The notes under the pieces are model-generated. The model was not told the origin of the DNA, made no database searches, and saw nothing but the letters and a program-made list of their open reading frames with translations. The translations under genes and the position numbers were made by a program. Of a DNA stretch of 48,073 nt, positions 25,397 to 34,043 are shown piece by piece; position 1 is the first letter of the stretch; the number at the start of each line of letters is the position of its first letter. Where the stretch lies: contig JAGYPB010000019.1 in assembly GCA_018399135.1 (NCBI GenBank), positions 1 through 48,073 of the forward strand. Reading direction: 5' to 3'. This stretch comes from Deltaproteobacteria bacterium (lineage in GTDB: Bacteria > Desulfobacterota > Desulfuromonadia > Desulfuromonadales > Geopsychrobacteraceae).

Positions 25397-25440
25397 CGGC
25401 TGGATTGATTGTCGTAGATCACTCCAGCCGTTTTTTCTTT
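25397..25440 (+). terminator. Rho-independent terminator
   Basis: The stem CGGCTGGA (25397-25404) / TCCAGCCG (25423-25430) is a perfect 8 bp, followed directly by TTTTTTCTTT (25431-25440). It ends the FG-GAP gene transcript, so uup, starting at 25471, needs its own promoter or read-through. Confidence 0.9.
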
Positions 25441-25470
25441 CGCTTTGCCATGTAGATTCAGATACTCCCC

Positions 25471-27255
25471 ATGAATATTCTCTCCCTGCATCAAGTCAGT
25501 CTGGCCTTTGGTGGCCCTAAGCTTCTCGACGGCGTTAACCTTCAGATTGAAGCGGGTGATCGCATCTGTCTGCTCGGACGTAACGGTGCCGGGAAATCAT
25601 CCTTGCTGCGTCTGCTCAATGGTGATATTCCGCTTGATGCGGGGGACATTCAGCGCCGTCAGGGCGTGCATACCGCCTACGTTCCCCAGGACTTCCCCGC
25701 CCATTGGCCGGGGACGGTGCGTGACTATCTGCACCAATGCGGGCAGGCGCAGGGGATAGATGAGTTGACCCTGCAGGTGCGTATCGACCAGCTTGCCGGA
25801 CGCCTGGAACTGCTCCTGGATGAACCCCCGATCGATCTTTCCGGTGGTCAGCAACGCCGCACCCTGCTGGCGGCAGCGCTGATTCTTGAACCTGACCTGA
25901 TCCTGCTCGATGAGCCGACCAACCACCTTGATATAGAGGCCATTATCAGACTCGAAGAATTACTTCTGCGGCTGGGAAAAACTCTGGTGTTTGTCAGTCA
26001 CGACCGCGCTTTTACCCGCCGTCTGGCAACCCGGATTGTTGAGCTTGATCGTGGCCGGTTGCACGATTATCGCTGCGACTACGACACCTTTCTGGAGCGC
26101 CGGCAGGATGTTCTGCATGCCGAAGAAAAGGCCTGGGAGCGGTTTGATCAGAAGTTGGCCGAAGAGGAGGTATGGATTCGAAAAGGGATCAAGGCACGCC
26201 GTACACGCAATATGGGGCGTGTGCGCGATCTGCTCAAATTACGCGAAGAGCGCCGCCGGCGCCGTGATCGCATTGGGAATGTGCGTTTGAATATCGACGA
26301 AGCGCAGCGCAGTGGACGCATGGTGGTGGAAACGGCAGACTTAAGTTTTTCCTATCCCGAAAATCCTCCACTGATTGACAATCTTGATCTGCGCATTATG
26401 CGCGGTGATCGCATCGGACTGCTCGGGCCAAATGGCTGCGGCAAAACTACCCTGCTCAAGCTGCTGACCGGTGAGTTACAACCGACTGCCGGTACCCTGC
26501 GGCTGGGCACCAACCTGGAAATCGCCTATGTTGATCAGCTGCGTGAACAGCTCGATGGCGATCGCAGCGTTAAACAGAACCTCGCCGATGATCATGACCA
26601 GGTCATCATCAATGGCCAGCCGCGCCATATTTACGGCTACCTGCAGGATTTTCTCTTCACCCCCGAGCGTGCTCGTACGCCGGTTCGGGTCTTGTCGGGC
26701 GGGGAAAAGAATCGCCTGCTGCTGGCCAAATTGTTTACCCGTCCCGCCAACCTGTTGATTCTTGATGAGCCCACAAACGACCTCGACATGGAAACCCTGG
26801 AGCTGCTGGAGGAACTGCTTCTCGATTATCAGGGTACCGTGTTACTGGTCAGCCACGACCGCAGCTTTATCAATAACCTGGTGACCAGCTCCCTGATGTT
26901 TACCGGCAATGGCAAGGTGGAAGAAGTCATTGGCGGCTATGACGATTGGCTGGCATTGAAATCAACGCCACGGGTTGCTGCAGATCAAAAACCGAAAACA
27001 GCAGCACCCGTTCGTAAAGAACGGCCACGCAAATTGACCTTCAAGGAAAAAAAAGAACTGGAAGAGTTGCCCCTGACCATTGAGACGCTGGAAACCGAAC
27101 AGGCAGAGTTACACGCCACCATGGCCGATCCGACCTTCTATCAACAGGGCAACAGCGAAAAGATTACCGCCGGGCAGCAGCGGTTGGAAGTGGTTGAAAA
27201 GAAGTTGGAAGCTGCTTACGGACGCTGGCAGGAACTGGAGCAGATCCCGGAATAG
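25471..27255 (+). CDS. uup: ABC-F ATPase Uup
   Basis: A 594-residue soluble tandem ABC protein of the ABC-F class, acting at the ribosome and, for Uup, linked to DNA transactions. Seen: ABC1 with GRNGAGKSS, LSGGQQRR, DLILLDEPTNHLD and VSHDR; a basic linker (RRTRNMGRVRDLLKLREERRRRR); ABC2 with GPNGCGKTT, LSGGEKNR, LLILDEPTNDLDMETLELLEELL and VSHDRSFINNLVTS; and a C-terminal coiled coil (KLTFKEKKELEELPLTIETLE) that separates Uup from EttA. Normal length. It converges on the lactate-type operon with a repeat hairpin between the two. Confidence 0.92.
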   Translation: MNILSLHQVSLAFGGPKLLDGVNLQIEAGDRICLLGRNGAGKSSLLRLLNGDIPLDAGDIQRRQGVHTAYVPQDFPAHWPGTVRDYLHQCGQAQGIDELTLQVRIDQLAGRLELLLDEPPIDLSGGQQRRTLLAAALILEPDLILLDEPTNHLDIEAIIRLEELLLRLGKTLVFVSHDRAFTRRLATRIVELDRGRLHDYRCDYDTFLERRQDVLHAEEKAWERFDQKLAEEEVWIRKGIKARRTRNMGRVRDLLKLREERRRRRDRIGNVRLNIDEAQRSGRMVVETADLSFSYPENPPLIDNLDLRIMRGDRIGLLGPNGCGKTTLLKLLTGELQPTAGTLRLGTNLEIAYVDQLREQLDGDRSVKQNLADDHDQVIINGQPRHIYGYLQDFLFTPERARTPVRVLSGGEKNRLLLAKLFTRPANLLILDEPTNDLDMETLELLEELLLDYQGTVLLVSHDRSFINNLVTSSLMFTGNGKVEEVIGGYDDWLALKSTPRVAADQKPKTAAPVRKERPRKLTFKEKKELEELPLTIETLETEQAELHATMADPTFYQQGNSEKITAGQQRLEVVEKKLEAAYGRWQELEQIPE

Positions 27256-27278
27256 GGGAGGCGAAATTCAGAATATAT

Positions 27279-27339
27279 GAATATAGAATATAGAAGGTTC
27301 TGCCCTTCTTCTGAATTCTGTCTCCTATATTCTATATTC
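27279..27339. repeat. GAATATAG-type inverted repeat, copy A
   Basis: Perfect 15-bp arms GAATATAGAATATAG (27279-27293) and CTATATTCTATATTC (27325-27339) enclose a smaller hairpin, AGAAGG/CCTTCT. It lies between the convergent uup and Fe-S subunit genes. The right arm is part of the Fe-S subunit gene: it encodes the last residues and the TAG stop. It may serve as a bidirectional terminator. Confidence 0.75.
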
Positions 27340-28589
27340 TGGCTTTTCCAGCGCTTCCGCCAGCAGGTCGAGGATATGCACAGCGCGTTGGTTGCCGCCT
27401 GAGTGGTTGATGCTGTCCTGTAGCTGCATGATGCAGCCGGGGCAGTCGGTGGCTACCAGATCGGCTCCGGTTTCTTCGACCAGGACGGCTTTTTTTGCGC
27501 CGATCTTCTTGCTGGTATCATGGTAAATACACCGGAATAGGTTCCCCCCAGCCCTGTAGCTTACCGGGTATGGTAATTCCACAAAATCAACCTGGGGCAG
27601 GGCCTTTAAGATCGCTCGCGGTTCTTTGGTGATGCCGTGATTACGCAGATGACAGGGATCATGGTAGGTCACTTTGAGCCGTTTTCCGCCCTGGGCAACT
27701 GCTCGAGCTTTTCCGGCAGTCCCTGTTCCATAAGATAGACAAAGATGTCACGGATCTTCTTCTGGTATCCCCTTCACCATCAACCATTCTGGATAAATCT
27801 GACCCAAGCCTGAATGACAGGACGCACAAGCGGTAACGATGGTGTCGTAGCTGTGATTGCTGAACATTTCCAGATTGATGGACGCCAGCCTTTCCCTTAG
27901 TGTCACTAGCTCCGGCTGATACGGCCGGGAGACCACAGCAGGCCTGCTCCTGCCCGGAATCAGAATCGTTGCTCAGAAATTTCAGTGCCTTGATCAAGGC
28001 TTCACCGCTCTCAGGATACATGTAGTTGATGCCACAACCGGTGAAAAACAAAACGGTCAGGCGCCTCTTTGCCGGGGATTACCTCGGGAAAACGTTCACG
28101 CAAAGGTTTGGCGGTGACTGGTGGCGGGGTGCGGTCGGCACTGATGTAAGGGGCAGGAAGCGCAGGCGCAAGCCACTACTCTCTGGGGATTTTAAATAAC
28201 AGATGCGATAACTTATGCGCTTTTATGCTTCAGGTTCATCAGTTTCGGGTGTTTTGAGTACCGTTGCTACGCCGAAACCAAGGTGGACCCCTTGCGTCGG
28301 GCGATCTCGCGCCGCGTGGCGGCGATGATCTCTTCGGTATGTACTTTGTTGGGGCAATTGGCATAACAACTACCACACAGCCCAGGCACTGGGACATGTC
28401 GAGGAGGAACTGCTCTTCTAGAGTAACCTCACCATCAAACAGAGCATCCGCCAGAGCGATTTTTCCCCGCGCAACCCGTCCTTCATGGTGCTCAGCACCA
28501 AAAGCAGGACAATGGGCACGGCATCCACCGCATTTAACGCAATGCTTGATCTCGTCACGATAATCTTCAAGGGTTTTGAGTTTGGGCAT
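27325..28589 (-). pseudogene. Frameshifted Fe-S subunit of glycolate/lactate dehydrogenase (GlcF-like)
   Basis: Together the three frames span 1265 bases, the full length expected for a GlcF-type Fe-S subunit (about 420 residues), so nothing large is missing. Seen: N-terminal 4Fe-4S motif CVKCGGCRAHCP; the second cluster begins CLGC and continues in another frame as CYANCP; a CCG domain half with FFTGCGINYM and ACCGLPAVSAGASDT; then in yet another frame VTACASCHSGLGQIYPEW; and finally TYHDPCHLRNHGITKEP and VATDCPGCIMQLQD. The second CCG motif is disrupted. I count at least five single-base indels, mostly in homopolymers. It follows the FAD subunit gene (28657-30063). Either recent decay or local sequence error; a complete gene would pass electrons from a 2-hydroxyacid to the quinone pool. 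Confidence 0.8.
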
Positions 28590-28607
28590 GGTGAATACCT
28601 TGGAATA

Positions 28608-28680
28608 CAGAATATAGAATGAAGAATACAGAAGGAATGGACTTAACTTCTGTCTCCTATAGTCTGTCTTCTATATTCTG
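28608..28680. repeat. GAATATAG-type inverted repeat, copy B
   Basis: Perfect 12-bp arms CAGAATATAGAA (28608-28619) and TTCTATATTCTG (28669-28680), with related AGAATACAGAAGG/CTTCTGTCTCCT segments inside. It sits between the Fe-S and FAD subunit genes, and its right arm encodes the C-terminal residues QNIEDRL and stop of the FAD subunit. Same family as 27279-27339. Confidence 0.75.
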
Positions 28681-30063
28681 CTTTACATCACTGAAAAATT
28701 TTCCGGGTTGAGGATATTGTTGGGGTGGGGCTCTTTTGATCGTTTTCATATAGTCGATGGCAGCCTTGCCCAGCTCCATTCCAACAAAGGGGGCTTTCAT
28801 GATCCCGACCCCGTGCTCGCCGCTCATGGTGCCGCCGAGTTCCAGTGTGCCGGCGAAAACATCAGCGATGGCGAGGTCGGCTTTTTCCTGCTCTCCGGGG
28901 ATCTTGCTGTCGATCATGATATTGACATGGATGTTGCCGTCACCGGCGTGACCAAAGTTGACGATAGGGATGCCGTATTTATCGGATATCTTGTCGATTT
29001 TGCGGATCATATCCGGTACTTTGGAGCGCGGTACACAGATATCTTCGTTGAATTTGTCAGGGTTGACGCGGCGTAGAGAGGCTGAAACCGAGCGCCGGAT
29101 CTGCCATAGGGCGTCACTTTCCGCCGGGGTTTCGGCAATACGGGTCTCGACCACTCCCAGGGGTTTGATGATCTCAGCGATTCTGTGAGCCTGCTTGTCG
29201 AGAAATTCACGGTCACCATCGACCTCAATAATCAGTACGGCGCGGGCGTTGTCCGGCACTTGCAGGCTGGTGGCATCACGGACACAGTCGAGGGTGCGGC
29301 CGTCCATAAATTCCAGGGTCGCCGGAATGATCTTGCTGCGGATGATGCTTGAAACCGCCTGGGCGGCACCGTCGATGGAGTCAAACAACACCAACATGGT
29401 TTTTTTGGCGTCGGGTAGCGGTAATAGTTTGATGATAATTTTGGTGATAATTGCCAGAGTGCCTTCACTGCCACAGATCAATTTGGTCAGATCGTAACCG
29501 ACGACTCCCTTCATGGTCGGGCCACCGGTAGTGATAATGTCGCCGGTTGGCGTGACGATCTCAAGTCCGATGATGTAATCCTTGGTGACGCCGTATTTAA
29601 CGCAGCGCGGGCCGCCGGCACATTCGGCGACGTTGCCGCCCAGTGTTGACATCTTCAGGGAAGCTGGATCGGGCGGGTAGAACAGGCCCACTTTTTCCAC
29701 CGCTTTTTGAAAGTCTTCGGTAACAACCCCCGGCTCTACCGTAGCCACCAGGTTTTCTTCGTCGATGTCAAGAATGCGATCGAGACGAGTCAGACCAAGG
29801 ACGATGCCGTTGGACGTCGTCGGCAGGCTGCCGCCGGTAAAGCCACTGCCGGCTCCGCGTGGATAGATAGGGATCTGGTGCTGGTTGGCCAGGGCCATGA
29901 TTCGGCTGATTTCCTGGGTAGTGCCGGGATGCACTACCGCTGCCGGAAGAAATTTGCGTTGGGTGGCGTCATAAGAGTAGCAGATCAACGAGGTCTTGTC
30001 GGTTTGAACATATTCTTTGCCGACGATTTTTTCGAGGTTGCTGATGATGGATTTGTCAAGCAT
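28657..30063 (-). CDS. FAD-binding 2-hydroxyacid dehydrogenase subunit (GlcD-like)
   Basis: A 468-residue flavoprotein of the glycolate oxidase GlcD / D-lactate dehydrogenase group. Seen: the FAD PP-loop VVHPGTTQEISRIMALANQHQIPIYPRGAGSGFTGGSLP, YPPDPASLKMSTLGGNVAECAGGPRCVKYG, VGYDLTKLICGSEGTLAIIT, and the C-terminal GHAGDGNIHVNI and GTMSGEHGVGIMK. The start at 30063 has AAAGGT upstream; an in-frame Met at 30081 lacks a ribosome binding site. It pairs with the frameshifted Fe-S subunit and lies downstream of a LarA homologue, so lactate is the likely substrate (inference); glycolate or another 2-hydroxyacid is possible. The last residues are encoded by repeat copy B. Confidence 0.9.
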   Translation of the reverse strand: MLDKSIISNLEKIVGKEYVQTDKTSLICYSYDATQRKFLPAAVVHPGTTQEISRIMALANQHQIPIYPRGAGSGFTGGSLPTTSNGIVLGLTRLDRILDIDEENLVATVEPGVVTEDFQKAVEKVGLFYPPDPASLKMSTLGGNVAECAGGPRCVKYGVTKDYIIGLEIVTPTGDIITTGGPTMKGVVGYDLTKLICGSEGTLAIITKIIIKLLPLPDAKKTMLVLFDSIDGAAQAVSSIIRSKIIPATLEFMDGRTLDCVRDATSLQVPDNARAVLIIEVDGDREFLDKQAHRIAEIIKPLGVVETRIAETPAESDALWQIRRSVSASLRRVNPDKFNEDICVPRSKVPDMIRKIDKISDKYGIPIVNFGHAGDGNIHVNIMIDSKIPGEQEKADLAIADVFAGTLELGGTMSGEHGVGIMKAPFVGMELGKAAIDYMKTIKRAPPQQYPQPGKFFSDVKQNIEDRL

Positions 30064-30119
30064 GGGATACCTTTCGATCATTTTTCCTGAGGCATTATTG
30101 AATAAATAACCAAAAAAGT

Positions 30120-31685
30120 CTACTTTGTCCGGCCAAACCAGCCGGTCTTTTCCGCATAAGTTTCGACTCGATTCCGCCCCTTTTTCTTGGCACTGTAAAG
30201 CGCCTGGTCGGCATGTTCAATCAGTCCTGTTTTGGTCATGCGCCGCCCCTTGTCGTTACCATCAAACTCTGCAACCCCGAAACTCGAGGTGACCCGGTAA
30301 TCTTCGCCATCATAGTGAAATTTGTGTTGCTCGATTTCGGTGCGGATCTTTTCTGCTACTGTCAGGGCGTCTTCAAGGGCGGTTTCGGGCAGGACAAAAA
30401 CAAATTCTTCACCGCCATAGCGGGCACTTAAATCATAATCACGAATCAAGCTACTGCACAGCTCAGCAAACTCCTTAAGGACATAGTCCCCGGCCTGGTG
30501 CCCGTAGAAGTCATTGAACTTTCTAAAATTATCAATATCGGTCAGAATCAGACAGAGCTTGTTGCCAAGGCGGTTGCTACGGCTCAGCTCTTTGTCGAGA
30601 AATTCCTGAAAATAGCGATGGTTATAGATGCCGGTCAGACCATCAAGGTTGGCAATACCTTCAAGGTAGGTGTTTTTTCCTTCGAGTTCTTTGGTCAATT
30701 TTTCCAGTTGCATCTTGGCTTGCACCAGTTCGCGATTGATCTGCTCATAACTCATGTTAAGCAGGCTTAGTTCAATGTTGGCCTGTTGCAGCAATTCGGG
30801 AATAGACGCTGTGCCCTGGATTTTGAGCCCAAAATACTGAGCAGCAGCTGCGACTTCGGTGTTGACCCGAGTAAGAATCTGGTCGATGGCGTCGGTGTTC
30901 AGTTTAAACATCTTGCGAGCGCGATCACGAAAAGGAGTATGGTAGACAATCGGTTTGCCGGAATACATGATATTGGCGATCAGGGCGGCCAGGTGCGCCA
31001 CCCGGATGTCGGTTTGCAGCTCAGACTTGTTGCCGGCATACTTGTCCGGATCATGGTGATAACTGATGGGGATAGCCAGGCTGTCGGGAAAATTCCAATG
31101 CCGGGCCGCTTCGCCACCGATCGTGGCATGAGTAGCGCCAATCCGCTCAAGCTCCAGTTCAAGCAAGCGTTTTTCGCTGCCGGCAGCCAGTTCGAGGAGT
31201 TCATCGTAATCATTTCGATAGGCGCTGGCGAAAATCAGTTTGCCAAGGTTTTGCAGCAGGCCGACGGTAAATATATCTTCCGGATCCCGGTCGGGTGCCA
31301 CTTTGGCCATGATCAACTTGGCTGCTACTGCTGCTGCCATAGATTGTTCCCAGAACAGTTCATAATCGAATCCGGTGCCCTGTCGTGGCCGTTCAAGGTT
31401 GAGAAATGAAAAAGATAGAACAAGGCTGCGTACGGCGTTGGTGCCGAGGATGGCGACGGCCTGTTGGATAGTTCCCACCTCATTGGGAAAGTTATAAAAG
31501 GAGGAGTTGACCACCTTGAGAATTTTGGTCGACAGGGAGACATCCTGGGCAATCAGTTTGCTGATGTCATAGGTGGTGGTTTCTTCCTTGCCGGTGATAT
31601 TGATCAGGGTCGATGCTACCGTGGATAGGGTTGGCAAAGAGCCTGATTCAATGACCTTTTTTAATACCTCTTGTTGGGTTGCCAT
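30120..31685 (-). CDS. HDOD-GGDEF signalling protein
   Basis: A 521-residue fusion. Seen: an HDOD domain at about residues 10-270 (LSTKILKVVNSSFYNFP, NAVRSLVLSF, VGLLQNLGKLIF, so the HD pair is replaced by QN); a coiled-coil segment (about 310-345, QINRELVQAKMQLEKLTKELEGKN); then a GGDEF domain with DGLTGIYNHRYF, LTDIDNFRKFND and active-site RYGGEEF. The GGEEF form supports diguanylate cyclase activity, making cyclic di-GMP. It lies between larA-like and FAD-subunit genes on the same strand with short gaps (21 and 56 bases), so it is probably in the same operon, an odd place for a second-messenger enzyme. Confidence 0.9.
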   Translation of the reverse strand: MATQQEVLKKVIESGSLPTLSTVASTLINITGKEETTTYDISKLIAQDVSLSTKILKVVNSSFYNFPNEVGTIQQAVAILGTNAVRSLVLSFSFLNLERPRQGTGFDYELFWEQSMAAAVAAKLIMAKVAPDRDPEDIFTVGLLQNLGKLIFASAYRNDYDELLELAAGSEKRLLELELERIGATHATIGGEAARHWNFPDSLAIPISYHHDPDKYAGNKSELQTDIRVAHLAALIANIMYSGKPIVYHTPFRDRARKMFKLNTDAIDQILTRVNTEVAAAAQYFGLKIQGTASIPELLQQANIELSLLNMSYEQINRELVQAKMQLEKLTKELEGKNTYLEGIANLDGLTGIYNHRYFQEFLDKELSRSNRLGNKLCLILTDIDNFRKFNDFYGHQAGDYVLKEFAELCSSLIRDYDLSARYGGEEFVFVLPETALEDALTVAEKIRTEIEQHKFHYDGEDYRVTSSFGVAEFDGNDKGRRMTKTGLIEHADQALYSAKKKGRNRVETYAEKTGWFGRTK

Positions 31686-31706
31686 GCCTTGTTTTTCCTG
31701 TCGTCT

Positions 31707-32990
31707 TCAGGTTGCCGTCGGTGGAGTAATTACCGGCAAGATAGTACCACCATCGGGGATGATTACCGTAGAATAATCGGTGGGGAGGGTGGGCTTTACC
31801 TGCTTCAGGGCGGTCTGCAGGTCAGCTGTTTTCTTCATCCCCATGGCGGCGGTTTGTTCACTGCTGAATTCGCTGATCAGCAGAATACGGAAGCGTCGGG
31901 ACCGGGCCAGCACGGCGTGGGCGGTCTGGCCGTTGATCTGGTAGTCGGCGCGCAGTGCGGTTTCAAACTCAGCAAGATCCTGATAGCGGAACCAGTCGAA
32001 AAAGGTCGGATAACCGAAACCGTCGCGACAGGCGGCAAGAAAAATAATCGTGCCCCCTTCTTTGACCGCGCGGCAGCCATAATCGAGGGCTTTTTGTGCC
32101 TGGATAAAGTTGATGTCTTTAGGCTCTCCACCGCAGGAGATGATTGCCAGGTCGGCCGCAGCGGCAAGCGGCGCGCTGTAGAGGGCGCGTACCAGATCAC
32201 AGCCGGCCAGGTGTGCCTGCTCCAGTTCGCCACAAAAAACTGCAACAATTTCTTTGTTTGGCCCCAGTACGGTATTGAGGATGAAGTCCGGCTCGACTCG
32301 CTGCGCGGCCTGCAGCAGATTACGATGAACCGGATTGCCGTTAAGCATCCCGGTCACCGCGGACGGATGTTTGCCGCCAATTTCCGGCGGATTGAATACG
32401 GCAAAATGGCTGGCCATGCAGGTCTGGCGACTGGCAACGCCGGGCACCAGACCTTTGCGGCCGCCGCCGAAACCGGCGAAATAGTGAAAACCGATGGTGC
32501 CGGTAACAATCACCCGATCTGCCGCCATCACGCGGCGATTGATCTGTACCGGAATCCCGCCATCGGTCATCCCCAGGTCGACCAGTTGTGTCGGGTCATC
32601 GCAATCATGATCGTAAACGGCAATACGTCCATAGAGAGAGCCAAGGATCTTGCGGTGTTCCTCGTCTGTCTGTGGGCGATGAATCCCCAGAGCAATGACA
32701 ATGCTGATCTTCGCATCGACGATGCCGCAGCGGTTAAGCTCGTCGACCACAAGGGGTAGATACACCTCACTGGCCGAGTAGCGGGTGATATCGGAGGTAA
32801 CAATCACAACATCTTCCCCCGGCTTGACAATCTCAGCCAGAGGTGGCGTAGCGATGGGATGATTTAACGCTTCGCTCACCAGTTCGGTTGCGAGAAGCGG
32901 TTGGGCAATCTCTTTCATCTGCAGTCGTTGGGCACCGGGCAGATGGCAGGGGACGCTGATGGAACCGTATTTCAACACAATGTCGGTCAT
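31707..32990 (-). CDS. larA: LarA-family nickel-dependent racemase
   Basis: A 427-residue member of the lactate racemase family (DUF2088). Seen: the N-terminal VTSDITRYS-type motif, VIALGIHRPQTDEE, GFHYFAGFGGGRKGLVPGVA carrying the Lys that covalently holds the nickel pincer cofactor in LarA, and ASHFAVFNPPEIGGKHP. These match the cofactor- and substrate-binding histidines of LarA. The start is ATG 32990 (or TTG 32993), directly after the SDR stop codon. Cofactor genes larB, larC and larE are not in this window. With the GlcD/GlcF-like pair, lactate isomer interconversion is a fair inference, but family members also racemise other hydroxyacids. Confidence 0.85.
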   Translation of the reverse strand: MTDIVLKYGSISVPCHLPGAQRLQMKEIAQPLLATELVSEALNHPIATPPLAEIVKPGEDVVIVTSDITRYSASEVYLPLVVDELNRCGIVDAKISIVIALGIHRPQTDEEHRKILGSLYGRIAVYDHDCDDPTQLVDLGMTDGGIPVQINRRVMAADRVIVTGTIGFHYFAGFGGGRKGLVPGVASRQTCMASHFAVFNPPEIGGKHPSAVTGMLNGNPVHRNLLQAAQRVEPDFILNTVLGPNKEIVAVFCGELEQAHLAGCDLVRALYSAPLAAAADLAIISCGGEPKDINFIQAQKALDYGCRAVKEGGTIIFLAACRDGFGYPTFFDWFRYQDLAEFETALRADYQINGQTAHAVLARSRRFRILLISEFSSEQTAAMGMKKTADLQTALKQVKPTLPTDYSTVIIPDGGTILPVITPPTAT

Positions 32991-32993
32991 CAA

Positions 32994-33779
32994 TTAATAA
33001 CCTTTGATCATACCACCATCAATCTGGATGATGTCGCCGGTCATATAAGAACAAACCGGTGAAGCGAGAAAAGTAACGACCCGGGCAAATTCGTCCGTTT
33101 CACCATAGCGTCCCAAGGGGATCAGTTTCAGATTTTCTGCGCGAATCTGTTCAATGGCAACGCCGCGTTGATCCGCTTTGAGTTGATCAAGGTAGACCGT
33201 GCGATCGGTGGCTACCCGTCCTGGAGCCACCGTGTGAACCAGGATATTGTCACTGGCCAGTTCATTGGCCAGACTTTTACCAAGTCCCAGCATTCCCATG
33301 CGAAAAGCGTTGGACAACAGCAGTCCGGGAATCGGTTGTTTCACCGATGAGGAGGTAATATTGATGATCCGTCCGCCATGTTTTTTCAGGGCGGGCAGGC
33401 TGGCGCGAATGGTGCGTACGTAAGCCAGCAGGGTCGATTCAAAAGCCGATTGCCAGTGGCTGTCGTCGAGCTGATCGAAGTCTCCCCCCGGCGGTCCACC
33501 GGAGTTGTTGACCAGGATGTTGATACCACCCAGTTGTTCACGGGTGGTCGCCACCAATGTGCTGATGTCTTCCGCTTTGGCCATGTCAGCTACACAGGTG
33601 GCTACCTTGCTGGAAGTCTGTGTGGCAATCTCGCTTCGTGTCTGTTCAAGAGTCGCCTCATCGCGGCCGGTAAGCATGACATTGCACCCCTCGCGGGCCA
33701 ATTGGGTAGCCACCGCTCTGCCCAGCCCCCGACTCGATGCCATCACCAGTGCTGCCTGTCCTTGCAGTTGTAGATCCAT
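32994..33779 (-). CDS. SDR family oxidoreductase lacking Tyr-x3-Lys
   Basis: A 261-residue short-chain dehydrogenase/reductase fold. Seen: an N-terminal nucleotide motif in the variant form ALVMASSRGLGRA, VNNSGGPPGGDF, NITSSSVKQPIPG, VAPGRVATDR, and a C-terminal YMTGDIIQIDGGM. At the place of the catalytic Y-x-x-x-K the sequence reads SNAFR, so the usual Tyr and Lys are Ser and Arg. This is a recognisable SDR subfamily with the same replacement, so activity as a classical dehydrogenase is doubtful. The start at 33779 has AAGGAG seven bases upstream. First gene of the LarA/HDOD-GGDEF/GlcDF-like operon. Confidence 0.87.
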   Translation of the reverse strand: MDLQLQGQAALVMASSRGLGRAVATQLAREGCNVMLTGRDEATLEQTRSEIATQTSSKVATCVADMAKAEDISTLVATTREQLGGINILVNNSGGPPGGDFDQLDDSHWQSAFESTLLAYVRTIRASLPALKKHGGRIINITSSSVKQPIPGLLLSNAFRMGMLGLGKSLANELASDNILVHTVAPGRVATDRTVYLDQLKADQRGVAIEQIRAENLKLIPLGRYGETDEFARVVTFLASPVCSYMTGDIIQIDGGMIKGY

Positions 33780-33932
33780 GGAGATTCTCCTTGTAAATAG
33801 GTCAATTGTCACCTTACTGTATCACAAGTTCCTCAGACAAGAGTCAAACAACCGTTCCTGTTGACTTTTCTCATAAATGTAAGAGTAAGGATGTTGTTGC
33901 AGGGGAGCAGACGGCTGTGCTAAAAGTTTCGG

Positions 33933-34008
33933 TATCTGTTCAGCACCGGATCGAGGATCCTATGTCAGGGGACGCTTTTCGTCATCCATGACCGCAATTG
34001 AATAGTTA
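33933..34008. repeat. Dispersed palindromic element, copy 4 (with insert)
   Basis: The left end is TATCTGTTCAGC (33933-33944), then the small stem GGATC/GATCC (33948-33952 and 33956-33960); the right end TTGAATAGTTA runs to 34008. Between them, 33969-33995 is a 27-base module that matches 46702-46728 with three differences. It is located between the divergent SDR and ilvE genes, ending 20 bases before the ilvE ribosome binding site. Confidence 0.65.
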
Positions 34009-34043
34009 CAAGTTTCGAAACTATAAAGCAGGAGAAATGAGTC

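Noticed and set aside
28300..28400. Programmed ribosomal frameshift in the Fe-S subunit gene
   Set aside because: Several independent shifts in both directions are needed, there is no slippery site with a structure, and an essential motif is also lost.
31671..32759. Long open frame (362 codons) on the plus strand opposite the LarA-like gene
   Set aside because: It is antisense to a gene with clear LarA motifs, has low-complexity composition and no ribosome binding site or recognisable domain.
33780..33932. Sigma70 promoter for the SDR operon (TTGACT with TGATAC 17 bases on, minus strand)
   Set aside because: The -10 matches the consensus at too few positions to be reported as a feature.
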